Of a DNA stretch of 64,000 nt, positions 41,568 to 50,705 are shown piece by piece; the stretch's first letter is position 1; every line of letters begins with the position of its first letter. The notes below the pieces were generated by a model. The model did no database searches. It had not been told where the DNA came from and worked only from the letters and a program-made list of their open reading frames with translations. Origin of the DNA: Blastococcus sp. CT_GayMR16 (GTDB lineage: Bacteria > Actinomycetota > Actinomycetes > Mycobacteriales > Geodermatophilaceae); contig NZ_SPQK01000017.1 of the NCBI RefSeq assembly GCF_004570875.1, positions 45,963 to 109,962 on the forward strand, given 5' to 3'. Made by a program: the position numbers and the translations under genes.

Positions 41568-42920
41568 ATGTCCGATCGCCGTCCTTCCGGACCGGCGACA
41601 CCGCGCCGCCCCGGTTCCCGCCGGCCGGCCGCGGGCCGCCCGTTCCGCACCGTGCGGTCCGTGCTGGTCGGTGTCCTGACCGGTGCGATCCTCGTGGCCT
41701 CCGCGATCCCCGCCTCCGCAGCCCCTGCGCCGCCGCCGAACCCCACGGACACCCAGATCGGTGCCGCTCGTTCCGAGCAGGACGCCGCGGCCGCCGAGGT
41801 GGGCCGCATCGCCGGGCTGGTCGCCACCGCCGAGGCCGAGCTCGAGCGGGTCGGCGTCCTGGCCGAGGCCGCGGGCACCGCGTACATGCTCGCCGAGGAG
41901 GCGCTGCTGCAGGCGCAGGAGCGGGCCGCCCAGACGGCCGCCGAACTGCAGGCCGCCGCGGCTGCCGTCGGCGCCGCAGAGGCGCGGATCGCCACGTTCT
42001 CCCACGACAGCTACATAAACGGTCCGGCGCTGAGCGCGACGGCTGCGCTGCTGGACTCCAGCGGCCCGGGCGAGCTGATCCAGCGTGCAGCGCTGCTCTC
42101 CTACGTCGCCGACAACCAGATCGACGTCCTGGGAGCGCTCGAGGTGGCCAAGGTCGCGCAGGCGAACGCCGACTCCTCCGCCCGCGCGGCCCGTGACGAG
42201 ATGGCCGTCGCCGAGGAGGCCGCCCAGGCGGCCAAGGAGCGGGCCGACGGCCAGCTGGCGGTACAGCAGGGCGCCTACGAGCAGGTCGCTTCCCAGAAGG
42301 CCGCCTACGACCAGCAGCTGCAGGCCGCCCAGATCCACCTGCTGGAGCTGCAGGGTGCCCGCAATGCCTACGACCAGTGGGTCGCCCAGCGGGCCGCGGA
42401 GGAGGCGGCGGCACGGGCCGCCGCCGAGAAGGCCGCCCGGGACGCGGCGAACGCTCGGAACAACGCCGCCAGCGGTGGCGGTGGCGGAGGAGGCGGTGGT
42501 GGCGGAGGCGGCGACTACGTCCAGCCCGCGTACGGCCGCGTCTCCAGCTGCTACGGGGCCCGGTGGGGCGTCACCCACTACGGCGTCGACATCGCCGCAC
42601 CGGTCGGTACTCCCATCTACGCCGCGACGTCCGGGGTGGTGAAGCGGGCCGGGGCCGCCACCGGGTTCGGCCTGGCGGTCTACATCCTCGGGGACGACGG
42701 CGCGGTCACCGTCTACGGCCACATCAACGACTACTTCGTCACCGCCGGCGAGCGCGTCTCCGCCGGTGAGCAGATCGCCGAGGTAGGCAACCGCGGACAG
42801 TCGACCGGACCGCACCTGCACTTCGAGGTGCACACCGGCGGTCAGCTCTACAGCAACCAGATCAACCCCGTGCCGTGGCTCAACAACCGCGGCGTGTACA
42901 TCGGGGGCTGCGGCGGCTGA
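41568..42920 (+). CDS. Secreted M23-family peptidase with coiled-coil domain
   Basis: A 450-residue exported protein. A signal peptide (about residues 28-57, cleaved near ASAAPA) follows a basic, Pro/Arg-rich start; residues 60-290 are Ala/Glu-rich coiled coil; a 13-Gly run forms a linker; the LytM domain follows with zinc ligands HYGVDIA and HLHFEVH. Such enzymes cut peptidoglycan cross-links, and the coiled coil usually regulates them (compare CwlO and RipA). AGGGAG seven bases before ATG 41568 fixes the start; a reading to 41502 lacks this. The 207-base upstream region contains no riboswitch that I could recognise. Confidence 0.92.
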   Translation: MSDRRPSGPATPRRPGSRRPAAGRPFRTVRSVLVGVLTGAILVASAIPASAAPAPPPNPTDTQIGAARSEQDAAAAEVGRIAGLVATAEAELERVGVLAEAAGTAYMLAEEALLQAQERAAQTAAELQAAAAAVGAAEARIATFSHDSYINGPALSATAALLDSSGPGELIQRAALLSYVADNQIDVLGALEVAKVAQANADSSARAARDEMAVAEEAAQAAKERADGQLAVQQGAYEQVASQKAAYDQQLQAAQIHLLELQGARNAYDQWVAQRAAEEAAARAAAEKAARDAANARNNAASGGGGGGGGGGGGGDYVQPAYGRVSSCYGARWGVTHYGVDIAAPVGTPIYAATSGVVKRAGAATGFGLAVYILGDDGAVTVYGHINDYFVTAGERVSAGEQIAEVGNRGQSTGPHLHFEVHTGGQLYSNQINPVPWLNNRGVYIGGCGG

Positions 42921-42934
42921 GAGGCCCCCTGCAG

Positions 42935-42973
42935 GGACCCCGCGCGAGCTCTAGGGGGCAGGGGGTCCTTTTT
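42935..42973 (+). terminator. Rho-independent terminator after M23 peptidase
   Basis: GGACCCC (42935-42941) pairs with GGGGTCC (42962-42968), followed by five T (42969-42973). A competing stem CCCCCTGC/GCAGGGGG overlaps it. The T-run makes this the clearest intrinsic terminator in the window; the T-run abuts the stop codon of the convergent gene. Confidence 0.8.
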
Positions 42974-43491
42974 CAGCTGGTCGGCGCGGCCGATCCGCTG
43001 GGGGTTTCGAGGCCGCACTCGGTCGCGAGGTAGGTCTGCACGTTCGTCGCCGAGGTCGACAGCGAGCCGATGATCTCGGTCGTGCGCTGCTGCAGTGCGC
43101 TGGCCGACGCCGGGTCGTTGACGTTCACCTCTGCGAAGGCCTGGGCGAACTGCTCGATGCCGTCGGCGAGTGCGGTCCAGTCCGAGGAGATCTCGCTCGG
43201 CGGATCGATGGCGCGCACCTTGTCGGCCGCCTCCTGCAGCGCCGGCGCCAGGGCCGCGGGGTCGCTGCCCTGACCGCTGAAGGCGGGTTCGACGTCGTTG
43301 AGCGCGTCCGCGGCCTGGGTGCAGAACTCCGAGGCCGCCGCGTCCGCGGTGGTCTCGGAGGCGCTGGAGCTGGTCGCGCTGGAGGCCGACGACTGGTTGT
43401 CGTCGTCGCCGGAGCCACCGCAGGCGGTGAGCAGGACGACGGCGGCGGCCACGGAGAGCCCGTTACGGCAGACGGTGAGGGATCGACGCAT
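42973..43491 (-). CDS. Lipoprotein of unknown function
   Basis: A 172-residue lipoprotein. The lipobox is LLTACGG (Cys about residue 24), followed by a Ser/Asp-rich linker and a mostly helical domain with FCTQAADALNDVEPAF and a final cysteine in ATECGLETPSG. The two cysteines could form an extracellular disulfide. No family is assigned. It has a leaderless -10 and is divergent from the MBL gene by 57 bases. Confidence 0.75.
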   Translation of the reverse strand: MRRSLTVCRNGLSVAAAVVLLTACGGSGDDDNQSSASSATSSSASETTADAAASEFCTQAADALNDVEPAFSGQGSDPAALAPALQEAADKVRAIDPPSEISSDWTALADGIEQFAQAFAEVNVNDPASASALQQRTTEIIGSLSTSATNVQTYLATECGLETPSGSAAPTS

Positions 43492-43497
43492 GCCCCG

Positions 43498-43503
43498 AGG
43501 TTA
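43498..43503 (-). promoter_or_regulatory. -10 box of leaderless lipoprotein gene
   Basis: TAACCT on the minus strand, six bases before the ATG at 43491. Confidence 0.6.
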
Positions 43504-43535
43504 GTGGTGGATGCGCGAGGGCGAATCGGCACGGC

Positions 43536-43541
43536 TACCGT
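43536..43541 (+). promoter_or_regulatory. -10 box of leaderless MBL hydrolase gene
   Basis: TACCGT, seven bases before the GTG at 43549. It is the reason for preferring that start over GTG 43504. It is 33 bases from the divergent -10 at 43498-43503. Confidence 0.55.
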
Positions 43542-43548
43542 GCCGGTC

Positions 43549-44412
43549 GTGACAGCGCCCGTCGACCCGCGCGCCACCTGGGGCCTCCCGGCGCCGGGGC
43601 AGATGGCGCGGACGGTCGAGCTCGACCCGCTGGTCACCCGCGTCCTCGCCCCGAACCCCTCGCCCATGAGCCTCGACGGGACGAACACCTACGTCGTCGG
43701 CGCACCCGGCAGCGGCCGGGCCGTCGTGGTCGATCCGGGCCCGGACGACGCGGCGCACCTGGCCGCCGTCGAGGCGGCCCTGGCCGCGCGGGGTGCGCAG
43801 TGCGTGGCCGTGCTGGTCACCCATCACCACGAGGACCACGCCGAGGCGGCCCTGCCCTGGGGCGCCCACTTCGGCGCCGAGGTGGCCGCCGGCAGGGCGG
43901 TCGTGGCGGGACCCCGGGGGCGGGTGCTGGAACCCGGCGAACGGCTGAACCTGGCCGGCACCACGATCGGCGTCGTCCCGACCCCCGGTCACACGAAGGA
44001 CCACCTGGCCTTCCGGCTGGAGTCGGGCGCGGTGCTGGTCGGCGACCACGTGCTCGGCCGCGGCACCTCGGTCGTGACGTATCCGGAGGGCGACGTGCTC
44101 GCCTATCTCGAGTCGCTGCGCCGGGTGCACGACCTCGGCCCCGCCGCGCTCTACTGCGGGCACGGGCCCGAGCTGACCGAGGACCCCGGCGCGGTCCTGG
44201 ACTTCTACCTCGCCCACCGCGCCTACCGCGAGCACCAGCTGCTGGAGGTGCTCGGCCAGGGGCCGGCCACCGTCGACGAGCTGGTCGCGACCGTGTACGC
44301 CGCGTACCCGCAGCAGGTGTGGCCGGCGGCGGCGCAGTCGACCCGGGCCACCCTCGACAAGCTGCGCGCCGAGGGCCGGGTCGAGGGGACCGAGCCGGTG
44401 CGCCTGGCATGA
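43549..44412 (+). CDS. MBL-fold hydrolase (LACTB2-like)
   Basis: A 287-residue protein. Metal motifs are VLVTHHHEDHAEAALP, PTPGHTKDHLAF, VLVGDHVLG and YCGHGPEL; a C-terminal winged helix-like region (VDELVATVYAAYP...TLDKLRAEGRV) matches the LACTB2/RNase-like group, so a nuclease or thioesterase-type role is possible. Start at VTAPVDPRATWG follows from the leaderless -10. It is the first of three coupled genes: the AMP-binding gene overlaps its stop by four bases. Confidence 0.82.
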   Translation: MTAPVDPRATWGLPAPGQMARTVELDPLVTRVLAPNPSPMSLDGTNTYVVGAPGSGRAVVVDPGPDDAAHLAAVEAALAARGAQCVAVLVTHHHEDHAEAALPWGAHFGAEVAAGRAVVAGPRGRVLEPGERLNLAGTTIGVVPTPGHTKDHLAFRLESGAVLVGDHVLGRGTSVVTYPEGDVLAYLESLRRVHDLGPAALYCGHGPELTEDPGAVLDFYLAHRAYREHQLLEVLGQGPATVDELVATVYAAYPQQVWPAAAQSTRATLDKLRAEGRVEGTEPVRLA

Positions 44413-45719
44413 CCGAGGTGCCGGTCGTCCGCAGCGCGGACAGCGAGCGCGACCAGCGGCGTGCCGCGGCAGCACTGGCCGCCCACGGGCTACGGCCCGG
44501 CGACCGGCTGCTGGTCTCGGCCGCGGCGTCGCCGGCGCTGCTCGCGGCGGTCCTCGGCGCCTTGCGCACCGGGATCGTCCCGGTCGTGCTCGACCCCGGG
44601 CTGCCGGCGGCGGAACGGTCGGCACTGGCCGAGGACGCCCAGCCCGCACTCGACCTCGCCGACGACCCGGGGCAGCTGCTGGGGGACGCCGAGGCCGATC
44701 TCGCCGATGTGCCCCTCGCCCGCCCGATGCACTACACGTCCGGGACGACGGGCCGCCGCAAGGGCGTGTGGTCCGGCGTCCTGGGCGAGGACGACGCCCG
44801 GCAGCTCGCCGCCGAGGAGATCGGGCTCTGGGGCTTCGAGCCGGCCGACCGGCACCTGGTGCTCTCCCCGCTGCACCACAGCGCGCCGCTGCGGTTCGCG
44901 ATCCACACGCTGCTCGCCGGGGGCGAGGTGCTGCTGCCCGGGCCCTTCGACGCCGCCCGCGCGGCGCCGACGATCACCGAGCTGCGCCCCACGACGACGT
45001 TCTGCGTGCCGACCCATCTGCAGCGGTTGCTCGCGCAAGGCCCCGACTGGTCCTCCTTCCGCCGCCTCGTGCACGCCGGTGCGCCGTGCCCCGAACCGCT
45101 CAAGCGGGCGGTTCTGGAGGCGCTGCCCGACGGCAGCGTCTGGGAGTTCTACGGCTCCACGGAGGCGCAGTTCACCGTCTGCTCGCCCGACGACTGGCTC
45201 GCGCACCCCGGCAGCGTGGGGCGGGCGCGGCCGGGACGGCGGCTGGAGACCGACGAGCGCGGCCAGCTGTGGTGCGCGGTGCCGCGCTGGGCCCGGTTCG
45301 AGTACTGGCAGGCCCCCGAGAAGACCGCGGCCGCCTGGCGGGGCGACCTCGTGACGGTCGGCGACCTGGGCCGGGTGGACGACGACGGCGTCGTGTGGCT
45401 CGACGGGCGGCGGGAGGACCTGGTCATCTCCGGCGGCGTGAACGTGTATCCCGCCGAGGTCGAGGCCGTCCTCGACGCGCACCCCGACGTCGTGGAGAGC
45501 GCCGTGTTCGGGATCCCGGACGAGGACTGGGGGCAGCGCGTGGTCGCCGCCTACGTCGGCACCGCCGGGACGGCCGACCTGGGCGCGTGGGCGCGCGAGC
45601 GGCTCGGCGCGGCCAAGCGGCCCAAGAGCCTGCACCGTCTGGACGACCTGCCGCGCACCTCCACCGGCAAGGTGCGTCGCCTCGATCTCCCCGAGGTCCT
45701 CGGTCTCGACGGTGCCTGA
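44409..45719 (+). CDS. AMP-binding acyl-CoA synthetase family protein
   Basis: The 436-residue member of the adenylate-forming family is shorter than usual acyl-CoA synthetases (about 500 or more). The P-loop-like motif MHYTSGTTGRRKGVWSG and motif GDLGRVDDDGVVWLDGRREDLVISGGVNVYPAEVE are clear, as is the C-terminal lysine in RTSTGKVRR. It should activate a carboxylic acid as acyl-AMP and pass it to CoA. Substrate unknown. The coupling with an MBL hydrolase upstream and a GMC oxidoreductase downstream suggests one degradation pathway for an alcohol, through acid, to thioester. Confidence 0.87.
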   Translation: MTEVPVVRSADSERDQRRAAAALAAHGLRPGDRLLVSAAASPALLAAVLGALRTGIVPVVLDPGLPAAERSALAEDAQPALDLADDPGQLLGDAEADLADVPLARPMHYTSGTTGRRKGVWSGVLGEDDARQLAAEEIGLWGFEPADRHLVLSPLHHSAPLRFAIHTLLAGGEVLLPGPFDAARAAPTITELRPTTTFCVPTHLQRLLAQGPDWSSFRRLVHAGAPCPEPLKRAVLEALPDGSVWEFYGSTEAQFTVCSPDDWLAHPGSVGRARPGRRLETDERGQLWCAVPRWARFEYWQAPEKTAAAWRGDLVTVGDLGRVDDDGVVWLDGRREDLVISGGVNVYPAEVEAVLDAHPDVVESAVFGIPDEDWGQRVVAAYVGTAGTADLGAWARERLGAAKRPKSLHRLDDLPRTSTGKVRRLDLPEVLGLDGA

Positions 45720-47226
45720 CGCCGAGTGGGACGTCGTGGTCGTGGGGGCCGGGACGTCGGGTTGCGTTCTTGCCGCGCGTCTGGCCGACACCGGGCGCCG
45801 GGTCCTGCTGCTGGAGGCGGGGGAGGACCACGCCCGGTCCGCGGACTTCCCGCCCGACTTGGGGGACGCCGCCACCATGCGGGCCGCGGTGCCCGGCCAC
45901 CCGGCGAACTGGGACCTCACGGGCACGCTCACGGGGGAGCGGACCGTCCCCGTGCCCCGCGGCCGGGTGGTGGGCGGCTCCAGCGCGCTCAACGCGGGCT
46001 CGTTCATCCGGGCTCCGCGGGTGGACCTCGACGGCTGGGCCGCCGACGGCAACCACCTGTGGTCCTACGACGCCGTCCTCCCCGCCTTCCGACGGCTGGA
46101 GGCCGATCGGGAATTCGGCGACCGGCCGGAGCACGGCGCGGACGGCCCGATCCCTGTCACCCGGGTCCGGAGCGGGTCTCCGCTCGCCGACGCGTTCGCC
46201 GCCGCCGCCCACGAGCTCGGCCATCCCGCCGAGCCGGACAAGAACAGCGGCGACTCGCCCCCGGGCTACGGGCCGGTGCCGCTCAACGTGGTCGACGGCG
46301 TGCGGGTCAACACCGCGATGGCCTACCTCTCCCCGCGCCGGGAGCTGGCGGCGCTCACCGTCCGGGGCGGAGTGACGGTCCGCCGGGTGGTCCTCGAAGG
46401 CAGCCGCGCGGTTGGCGTCGAGACCGCCGCGGGCGTCGTGCGGGCGGCGGAGGTCGTCCTGTGCGCCGGCGCCGTGGGCTCGCCGCACCTGCTCCTGCTC
46501 TCGGGGATCGGGCCGGCCGGCGATCTCCGCCGGGCCGGGATCGAGGTCGTCGCCGACGTCCCCGGTGTGGGCGCGGAGTTCACCGACCACCCGAACGTCT
46601 ACGTCGGCTACCGCCCCGCCGTGCCCCTGCCACCGGCCGTGCTGCCCCTGTCCGGCGTCCTGCACGCGACGGCGTCGGGATCGGCGCTGCCCGGCGACCT
46701 GGAGATCCTGCCGTGGCTGACCCCGTTCGGCCGGATCACCGGCGGCACGGACGACGGCGAACTCGTCGTCGGGGTCGGGCTGCAGCGCGAGGACAGCCGG
46801 GGCCGGCTAGGCCTGGACGACGACGACCCGTCACGGCAGCCCCGGCTGGCCTACCGCTACCTGACCGAGGAGTCCGACCGGCGACGGCTCCGTGAGGGCG
46901 TGCGGCTGGCGGCCGGGCTGCTGCGGACGGACTCCCTCGCGCCCCTGGTGGCGGGGCGCACGGACCTCCCGGACGACGTGCTGGACGGCGACCGCGCCCT
47001 CGACGACTGGATCCGCGCGCACCTGACCACCGCGATCCACCTGGCCGGGACGGCGCGGATGGGGCCCGACTCCGACCCGGGAGCGGTCGTGGACCAGCGG
47101 CTGCGCGTGCGCGGGGTCAGCGGTCTTCGCGTCGTGGACACGTCGGTGCTGCCGCGGGTCCCCTCGCGTGGGCCGGCCGCGACGGCCGTGATGCTGGGCG
47201 AGCGCGCTGCCGAGCTCATGGCGTGA
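45712..47226 (+). CDS. GMC-family FAD oxidoreductase, MftG-like
   Basis: A 504-residue protein with the FAD-binding start DVVVVGAGTSGCVLAARLA, VPRGRVVGGSSALNAGSFIRAPR and the C-terminal HLAGTARMGPDSDPGAVVD and VVDTSVLPRVPSRGPAATAVMLGERAA. The stretch PPGYGPVPLNVVDGVRVNTAMAYL resembles mycofactocin-associated MftG, which couples alcohol oxidation to the respiratory chain, but no mft biosynthesis genes are in the window. A choline- or alcohol-dehydrogenase-like role is the alternative. It starts eight bases before the previous stop, so it is translationally coupled. Confidence 0.85.
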   Translation: MPDAEWDVVVVGAGTSGCVLAARLADTGRRVLLLEAGEDHARSADFPPDLGDAATMRAAVPGHPANWDLTGTLTGERTVPVPRGRVVGGSSALNAGSFIRAPRVDLDGWAADGNHLWSYDAVLPAFRRLEADREFGDRPEHGADGPIPVTRVRSGSPLADAFAAAAHELGHPAEPDKNSGDSPPGYGPVPLNVVDGVRVNTAMAYLSPRRELAALTVRGGVTVRRVVLEGSRAVGVETAAGVVRAAEVVLCAGAVGSPHLLLLSGIGPAGDLRRAGIEVVADVPGVGAEFTDHPNVYVGYRPAVPLPPAVLPLSGVLHATASGSALPGDLEILPWLTPFGRITGGTDDGELVVGVGLQREDSRGRLGLDDDDPSRQPRLAYRYLTEESDRRRLREGVRLAAGLLRTDSLAPLVAGRTDLPDDVLDGDRALDDWIRAHLTTAIHLAGTARMGPDSDPGAVVDQRLRVRGVSGLRVVDTSVLPRVPSRGPAATAVMLGERAAELMA

Positions 47227-47228
47227 GG

Positions 47229-49373
47229 TCAGTCGTCGAAGGGGAAACCCTGGAACGGGGCGTCCTCGGAGGGGAAGTCCTCGACCGGGACCTCCTCGAC
47301 CGGCACTTGCTGGGGTCCCCGTTCGACGGGTGGGGGAGGTGGCGGGCGCGGCGGCGCGAGCTCGAGACCCGCGGGCGGGAACGGCACGGCTTCCTGCGCG
47401 CTGAGGATCGGCAGCATGGCGTCGTGCCAGATCGGCGCGGCGCCCCGCCCGCCGTAGGCGCCCACGTCCTGGTTCTGCTTCGGGTTGAGCACCATGACGC
47501 TCGCGGCGTACTGCGGGGTGTAGCCGACGAAGGCGACGGAATACCGGTCCTGGCTGGTGCCCGTCTTGCCCGCGATCTGGTGCCCCGGGATAGCCGCCCG
47601 GGTGCCGGTGCCGATCGCGGACGCGGTGTCGCCGACCAGGATCTGGTTGAGCGTCGTTGCGACGGCCGAGGGCACCGCCTCGGGGGTGCAGATGTCGCCG
47701 GTGTTGAGGGGCGCCCCGTCGGCGCCGAGCAGCGGGGCGCCGGTCCGGTCGAGCACGGCGGTGACCGGCACCGGGTCGCACTGCGTGCCGTTGGCCGCGA
47801 GTGTCGAGTACGCGCTGGCCAGGGCCAGGGGACTGGTCGCCTCCGCCCCGAGCGTGAACGAGCCGCGCCGGTCGGCGATGACCTGGTCGGCCACCGGGTC
47901 GATCGAGAAGAACCCCATCCGCTGGGCCATGCGCACCGGGCCCTCGACGCTGCCGAGCTGGTCCTCGAGGGCGACGAAGTAGGTGTTCGACGACCGGACC
48001 AGCGCCTCGACCATGGTGAGCGTCGGCGGGTAGCGCCCCGCGTTCTGGACGACGTAGGGCGCCCCGACCGTGCCGCCGTTCTGCTTGTAGACCCGGGAGA
48101 CGTAGGGATCGCCGGTGGTGATCGTGTTCCACGGCGGGACCCCCTGTTCCAGGGCCGAGGCCGCGACGAACACCTTGTAGGTGGAGCCCGCGCCCTGGCT
48201 CGCCACGACGTTCAGCGCGACGGACTCCTGCGCCGGGTCGTTGACGTCGAAGCCGAACCGTCGGTTGACGCTCATCGCGAGCACGTGGCCCGTACCGGGT
48301 TCGACCGCGGTGAACATGCCGGCCAGCGGATCACCCATCTCCAGGTAGTTGAGCACCGCCTGGTCCGCCGAGGCCTGCAGGTCCGGCCGCAGCGTGGTCT
48401 TGATCGTCAGGCCACCGTTCTCGAGCACGTCGAGCGGGATGCCGAGGGTCTGGGTCAGGTGCCGCTGCACGTAGTCGCAGAAGAACGCGCCCTGGACGGC
48501 GCTGACGCAGCCGTTCGGCGGGGGGAGGGCCGGCACGACGGCCACGGGTGTGGGCGAGATCGCGGCGACGTCCTCCGCGGGCACGTGTCCGAGCCTGTGC
48601 ATGCGCGCCAGCACCTGGTTGCGCCGCTCGCGGGCCCGTTCGGGATCGGTCAGGGGGTCGTCGTTGGAGGGTGTCTGCACCAGACCGGCGAGCATCGCCG
48701 CCTGCGGCAGCGTGAGGTCGACGGCGTTGACGCTGAAGTAGCGCTGGGCCGCGGCTTGGATCCCGTAGGCGCCCTGGCCGAAGTACACGAGGTTGAGGTA
48801 GCGGGTGAGGATCTCCGACTTCGAGTACTGCTGCTCCATGGCGAGCGCCAGCCGGGCCTCGCGGAGCTTGCGGCCGATGCTGGACTCCGTCGCCGCCACG
48901 CGCTCCTCGTAGGTGGTGGCCGCCTGCAGCAGGGTCTGCTTGACCAGCTGCTGCGTGATGGTGGAGCCGCCCTCCATCACCTCGCCGGCGACGACGTTGC
49001 GCACCAGCGCCCGCGCGGTGCCCTCGACGTCGAGGCCGTGGTGCTCGTAGAACCGCGAGTCCTCGATGTCGATGATCGCCTGCTTCATCACCTCCGAGAT
49101 CTGCTCCGCGGCGACCGGCGTCCGGTTGAAGCGGTAGAACCAGGTGATCAGCGACCCGTCAGCGGCCAGGACGACGGAGTTGCCCGGCGGGGTCTCGTCG
49201 CTGAGGACGCCGGGCAGCGGTGAGAGCAGGTTCGCCGAGGAGCTCGCGACGAGCCCCGGGCCGACGATCCACGGCACGAGCAGGGCGGCCGTCAGCGCGC
49301 CGGCCAGAGGCACGGCGACGAGGAACAGGGCACCGAAAGCGCGCAGGCGCGGGTGCGGACGACGTCGGGACAT
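47229..49373 (-). CDS. Class A penicillin-binding protein
   Basis: A 714-residue bifunctional cell wall synthase. One N-terminal membrane anchor is followed by a GT51 glycosyltransferase domain (IEDSRFYEHHG, GGSTITQQLVKQTLL, YLNLVYFGQGAYG) and a transpeptidase domain with GAGSTYK (SxxK), SSNTY (SxN) and AGKTGTS (KTG). The C-terminus ends in a Pro-rich run and acidic repeats (EEVPVEDFPSEDAPF). It polymerises and crosslinks peptidoglycan outside the membrane. The ATG has GAGGTGG upstream. It is convergent with the GMC gene, stop to stop within three bases. Confidence 0.94.
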   Translation of the reverse strand: MSRRRPHPRLRAFGALFLVAVPLAGALTAALLVPWIVGPGLVASSSANLLSPLPGVLSDETPPGNSVVLAADGSLITWFYRFNRTPVAAEQISEVMKQAIIDIEDSRFYEHHGLDVEGTARALVRNVVAGEVMEGGSTITQQLVKQTLLQAATTYEERVAATESSIGRKLREARLALAMEQQYSKSEILTRYLNLVYFGQGAYGIQAAAQRYFSVNAVDLTLPQAAMLAGLVQTPSNDDPLTDPERARERRNQVLARMHRLGHVPAEDVAAISPTPVAVVPALPPPNGCVSAVQGAFFCDYVQRHLTQTLGIPLDVLENGGLTIKTTLRPDLQASADQAVLNYLEMGDPLAGMFTAVEPGTGHVLAMSVNRRFGFDVNDPAQESVALNVVASQGAGSTYKVFVAASALEQGVPPWNTITTGDPYVSRVYKQNGGTVGAPYVVQNAGRYPPTLTMVEALVRSSNTYFVALEDQLGSVEGPVRMAQRMGFFSIDPVADQVIADRRGSFTLGAEATSPLALASAYSTLAANGTQCDPVPVTAVLDRTGAPLLGADGAPLNTGDICTPEAVPSAVATTLNQILVGDTASAIGTGTRAAIPGHQIAGKTGTSQDRYSVAFVGYTPQYAASVMVLNPKQNQDVGAYGGRGAAPIWHDAMLPILSAQEAVPFPPAGLELAPPRPPPPPPVERGPQQVPVEEVPVEDFPSEDAPFQGFPFDD

Positions 49374-49601
49374 CGGCCACCTCGCTCCCGGACCCCTGCG
49401 CCGGGTGCTCCCATGAACCGGACGGCGCGGTTCCGAGGATGGCGCTCAGCGTGGCGGAGGAACAGCAGATCGTGCGCGGCCGAATGGCGGTCGAGTGCCG
49501 CTGACCCGGAGTGCGTGCTCGGCGTCGCTTCGTGAGCGCGGCACGACCGGGCCGTCCCGGCGACGCCTCGAGGCAGCCGCCGGGACGCCGGGGTCAGGAG
49601 G

Positions 49602-49820
49602 TCAGCGGACCGCGGGGATCTCGCTGGTGCTGGTCGTCGACAGCGGCGACCAGGCATCAGGATGCGGCCGGCCGGCGTCGGCGGTCCACGCCGAGCTGCG
49701 GGAGGTGGCCGACGTGCCCCGGGCCGGAGCCTGCGGGCGGGCACTCAGGCTGACGATCAGGGCGAGCAGCACGAGCAGTCCGACCAGGACCCCGCCGATG
49801 ACCAGAAGCGTCGAGAGCAT
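49602..49820 (-). CDS. Small single-span membrane protein
   Basis: A 72-residue protein with one long N-terminal helix (LSTLLVIGGVLVGLLVLLALIVSLS) and a polar Ser/Ala/Pro-rich tail. It has a leaderless start. No family recognised. The 228 bases between it and the penicillin-binding protein gene hold no convincing gene. Confidence 0.6.
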   Translation of the reverse strand: MLSTLLVIGGVLVGLLVLLALIVSLSARPQAPARGTSATSRSSAWTADAGRPHPDAWSPLSTTSTSEIPAVR

Positions 49821-49826
49821 GTACTG

Positions 49827-49832
49827 AACGTA
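49827..49832 (-). promoter_or_regulatory. -10 box of leaderless small membrane protein gene
   Basis: TACGTT on the minus strand, six bases before the ATG at 49820. Confidence 0.55.
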
Positions 49833-50006
49833 AGCGTGGGAACGTTCCGTGTCACCGGATGGCAGCGGGCAGATCTCACCGAAGATTCGCCTCCGGTTGG
49901 CAGACTTTTCCCCGTTGACCGATCGCGCCGGACCCGCTACTCCCGGCCGGGTAACCGGCTGCCTGAGCTGCGGCGTAGCCCAGGAGGCGGCGGGTAGGAC
50001 GCGGTC

Positions 50007-50690
50007 GTGACAGATGTTGCCCGGGGCGCCGGTCGGCTCGTCGCCGTGCCGCTCGGGGCCCTGGCGCGGTGGCGACACGGCCGGCCCATGCACCCACGCG
50101 GTGCGGTGTTCGACGGCATCCTCGAGCGGACCGGCAGCGCGCCGCCCTGGGAGGTCCCCTGGCTCGATGCGACGGCACGCGACGCCGTCGTCGTCCGGAT
50201 GTCGCGGGGTGCCGGCCTGCCTGCTCCGCTGCCGGACGTGCTGGGCCTGGCCGTCCGGCTGCCGGGGGAGGGCGGTCCGGTCGACCTGCTGCTCACGACG
50301 ACCGGCCGCGGGGCGCTGACCCGGCTGGTCCCGTTCCCCCGCCGGGCCGCAGCGGTCGTCTACTCCTCGATCATGGGCTACCGCTCCGACGCCGGGGTGA
50401 TCCGCCTCGCCGCCCTCCCGGACGGCGAGGGCGTCCCGTCGGACCCGGGGCCGCTGGCCGACACCGTCGCCCGCGACGGCCTGCGGTTCACGCTCGCGGC
50501 GTCCCGCGGCCTCGGCCCCTGGCGACCGTTCGCCCGGCTCGTCCTTCCCGCGGCCCGGGAGGACTGCGACCACGACATCCGCTTCGACGCCGTCCTGAAT
50601 CCGCCGCCCGGACTGGTCCCGGACGGACCGATGGCCCGCTTCCGGGCGCCCGCCTACGCGACCGCCCGGGTGCAGGGTCGCGGGCAGTAG
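50007..50690 (+). CDS. Catalase-fold-like protein
   Basis: A 227-residue soluble protein. GRPMHPRGAVFDGILERTG and VVVRMSRGAGLPAPLPDVLGLAVRLPG resemble the His and RFSRGAG...GFAVK parts of catalase-like heme proteins, but the chain is far shorter than catalase and the usual second half is absent. Annotated homologues are sometimes called phosphodiesterase without good support. The heme ligand Tyr region could not be found. TAGGAC six bases before the GTG is a weak leaderless -10. Confidence 0.6.
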   Translation: MTDVARGAGRLVAVPLGALARWRHGRPMHPRGAVFDGILERTGSAPPWEVPWLDATARDAVVVRMSRGAGLPAPLPDVLGLAVRLPGEGGPVDLLLTTTGRGALTRLVPFPRRAAAVVYSSIMGYRSDAGVIRLAALPDGEGVPSDPGPLADTVARDGLRFTLAASRGLGPWRPFARLVLPAAREDCDHDIRFDAVLNPPPGLVPDGPMARFRAPAYATARVQGRGQ

Positions 50691-50705
50691 GTCCAGCGGG
50701 CGAGT

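Noticed and set aside
47223..49223. Long plus-strand frame opposite the penicillin-binding protein
   Set aside because: The minus strand has all class A PBP motifs; the plus frame has none.
49439..49504. 21-codon frame MALSVAEEQQIVRGRMAVECR
   Set aside because: Resembles the very start of DUF3040 proteins but is too short and lacks the rest of the domain; no ribosome site at a good distance.
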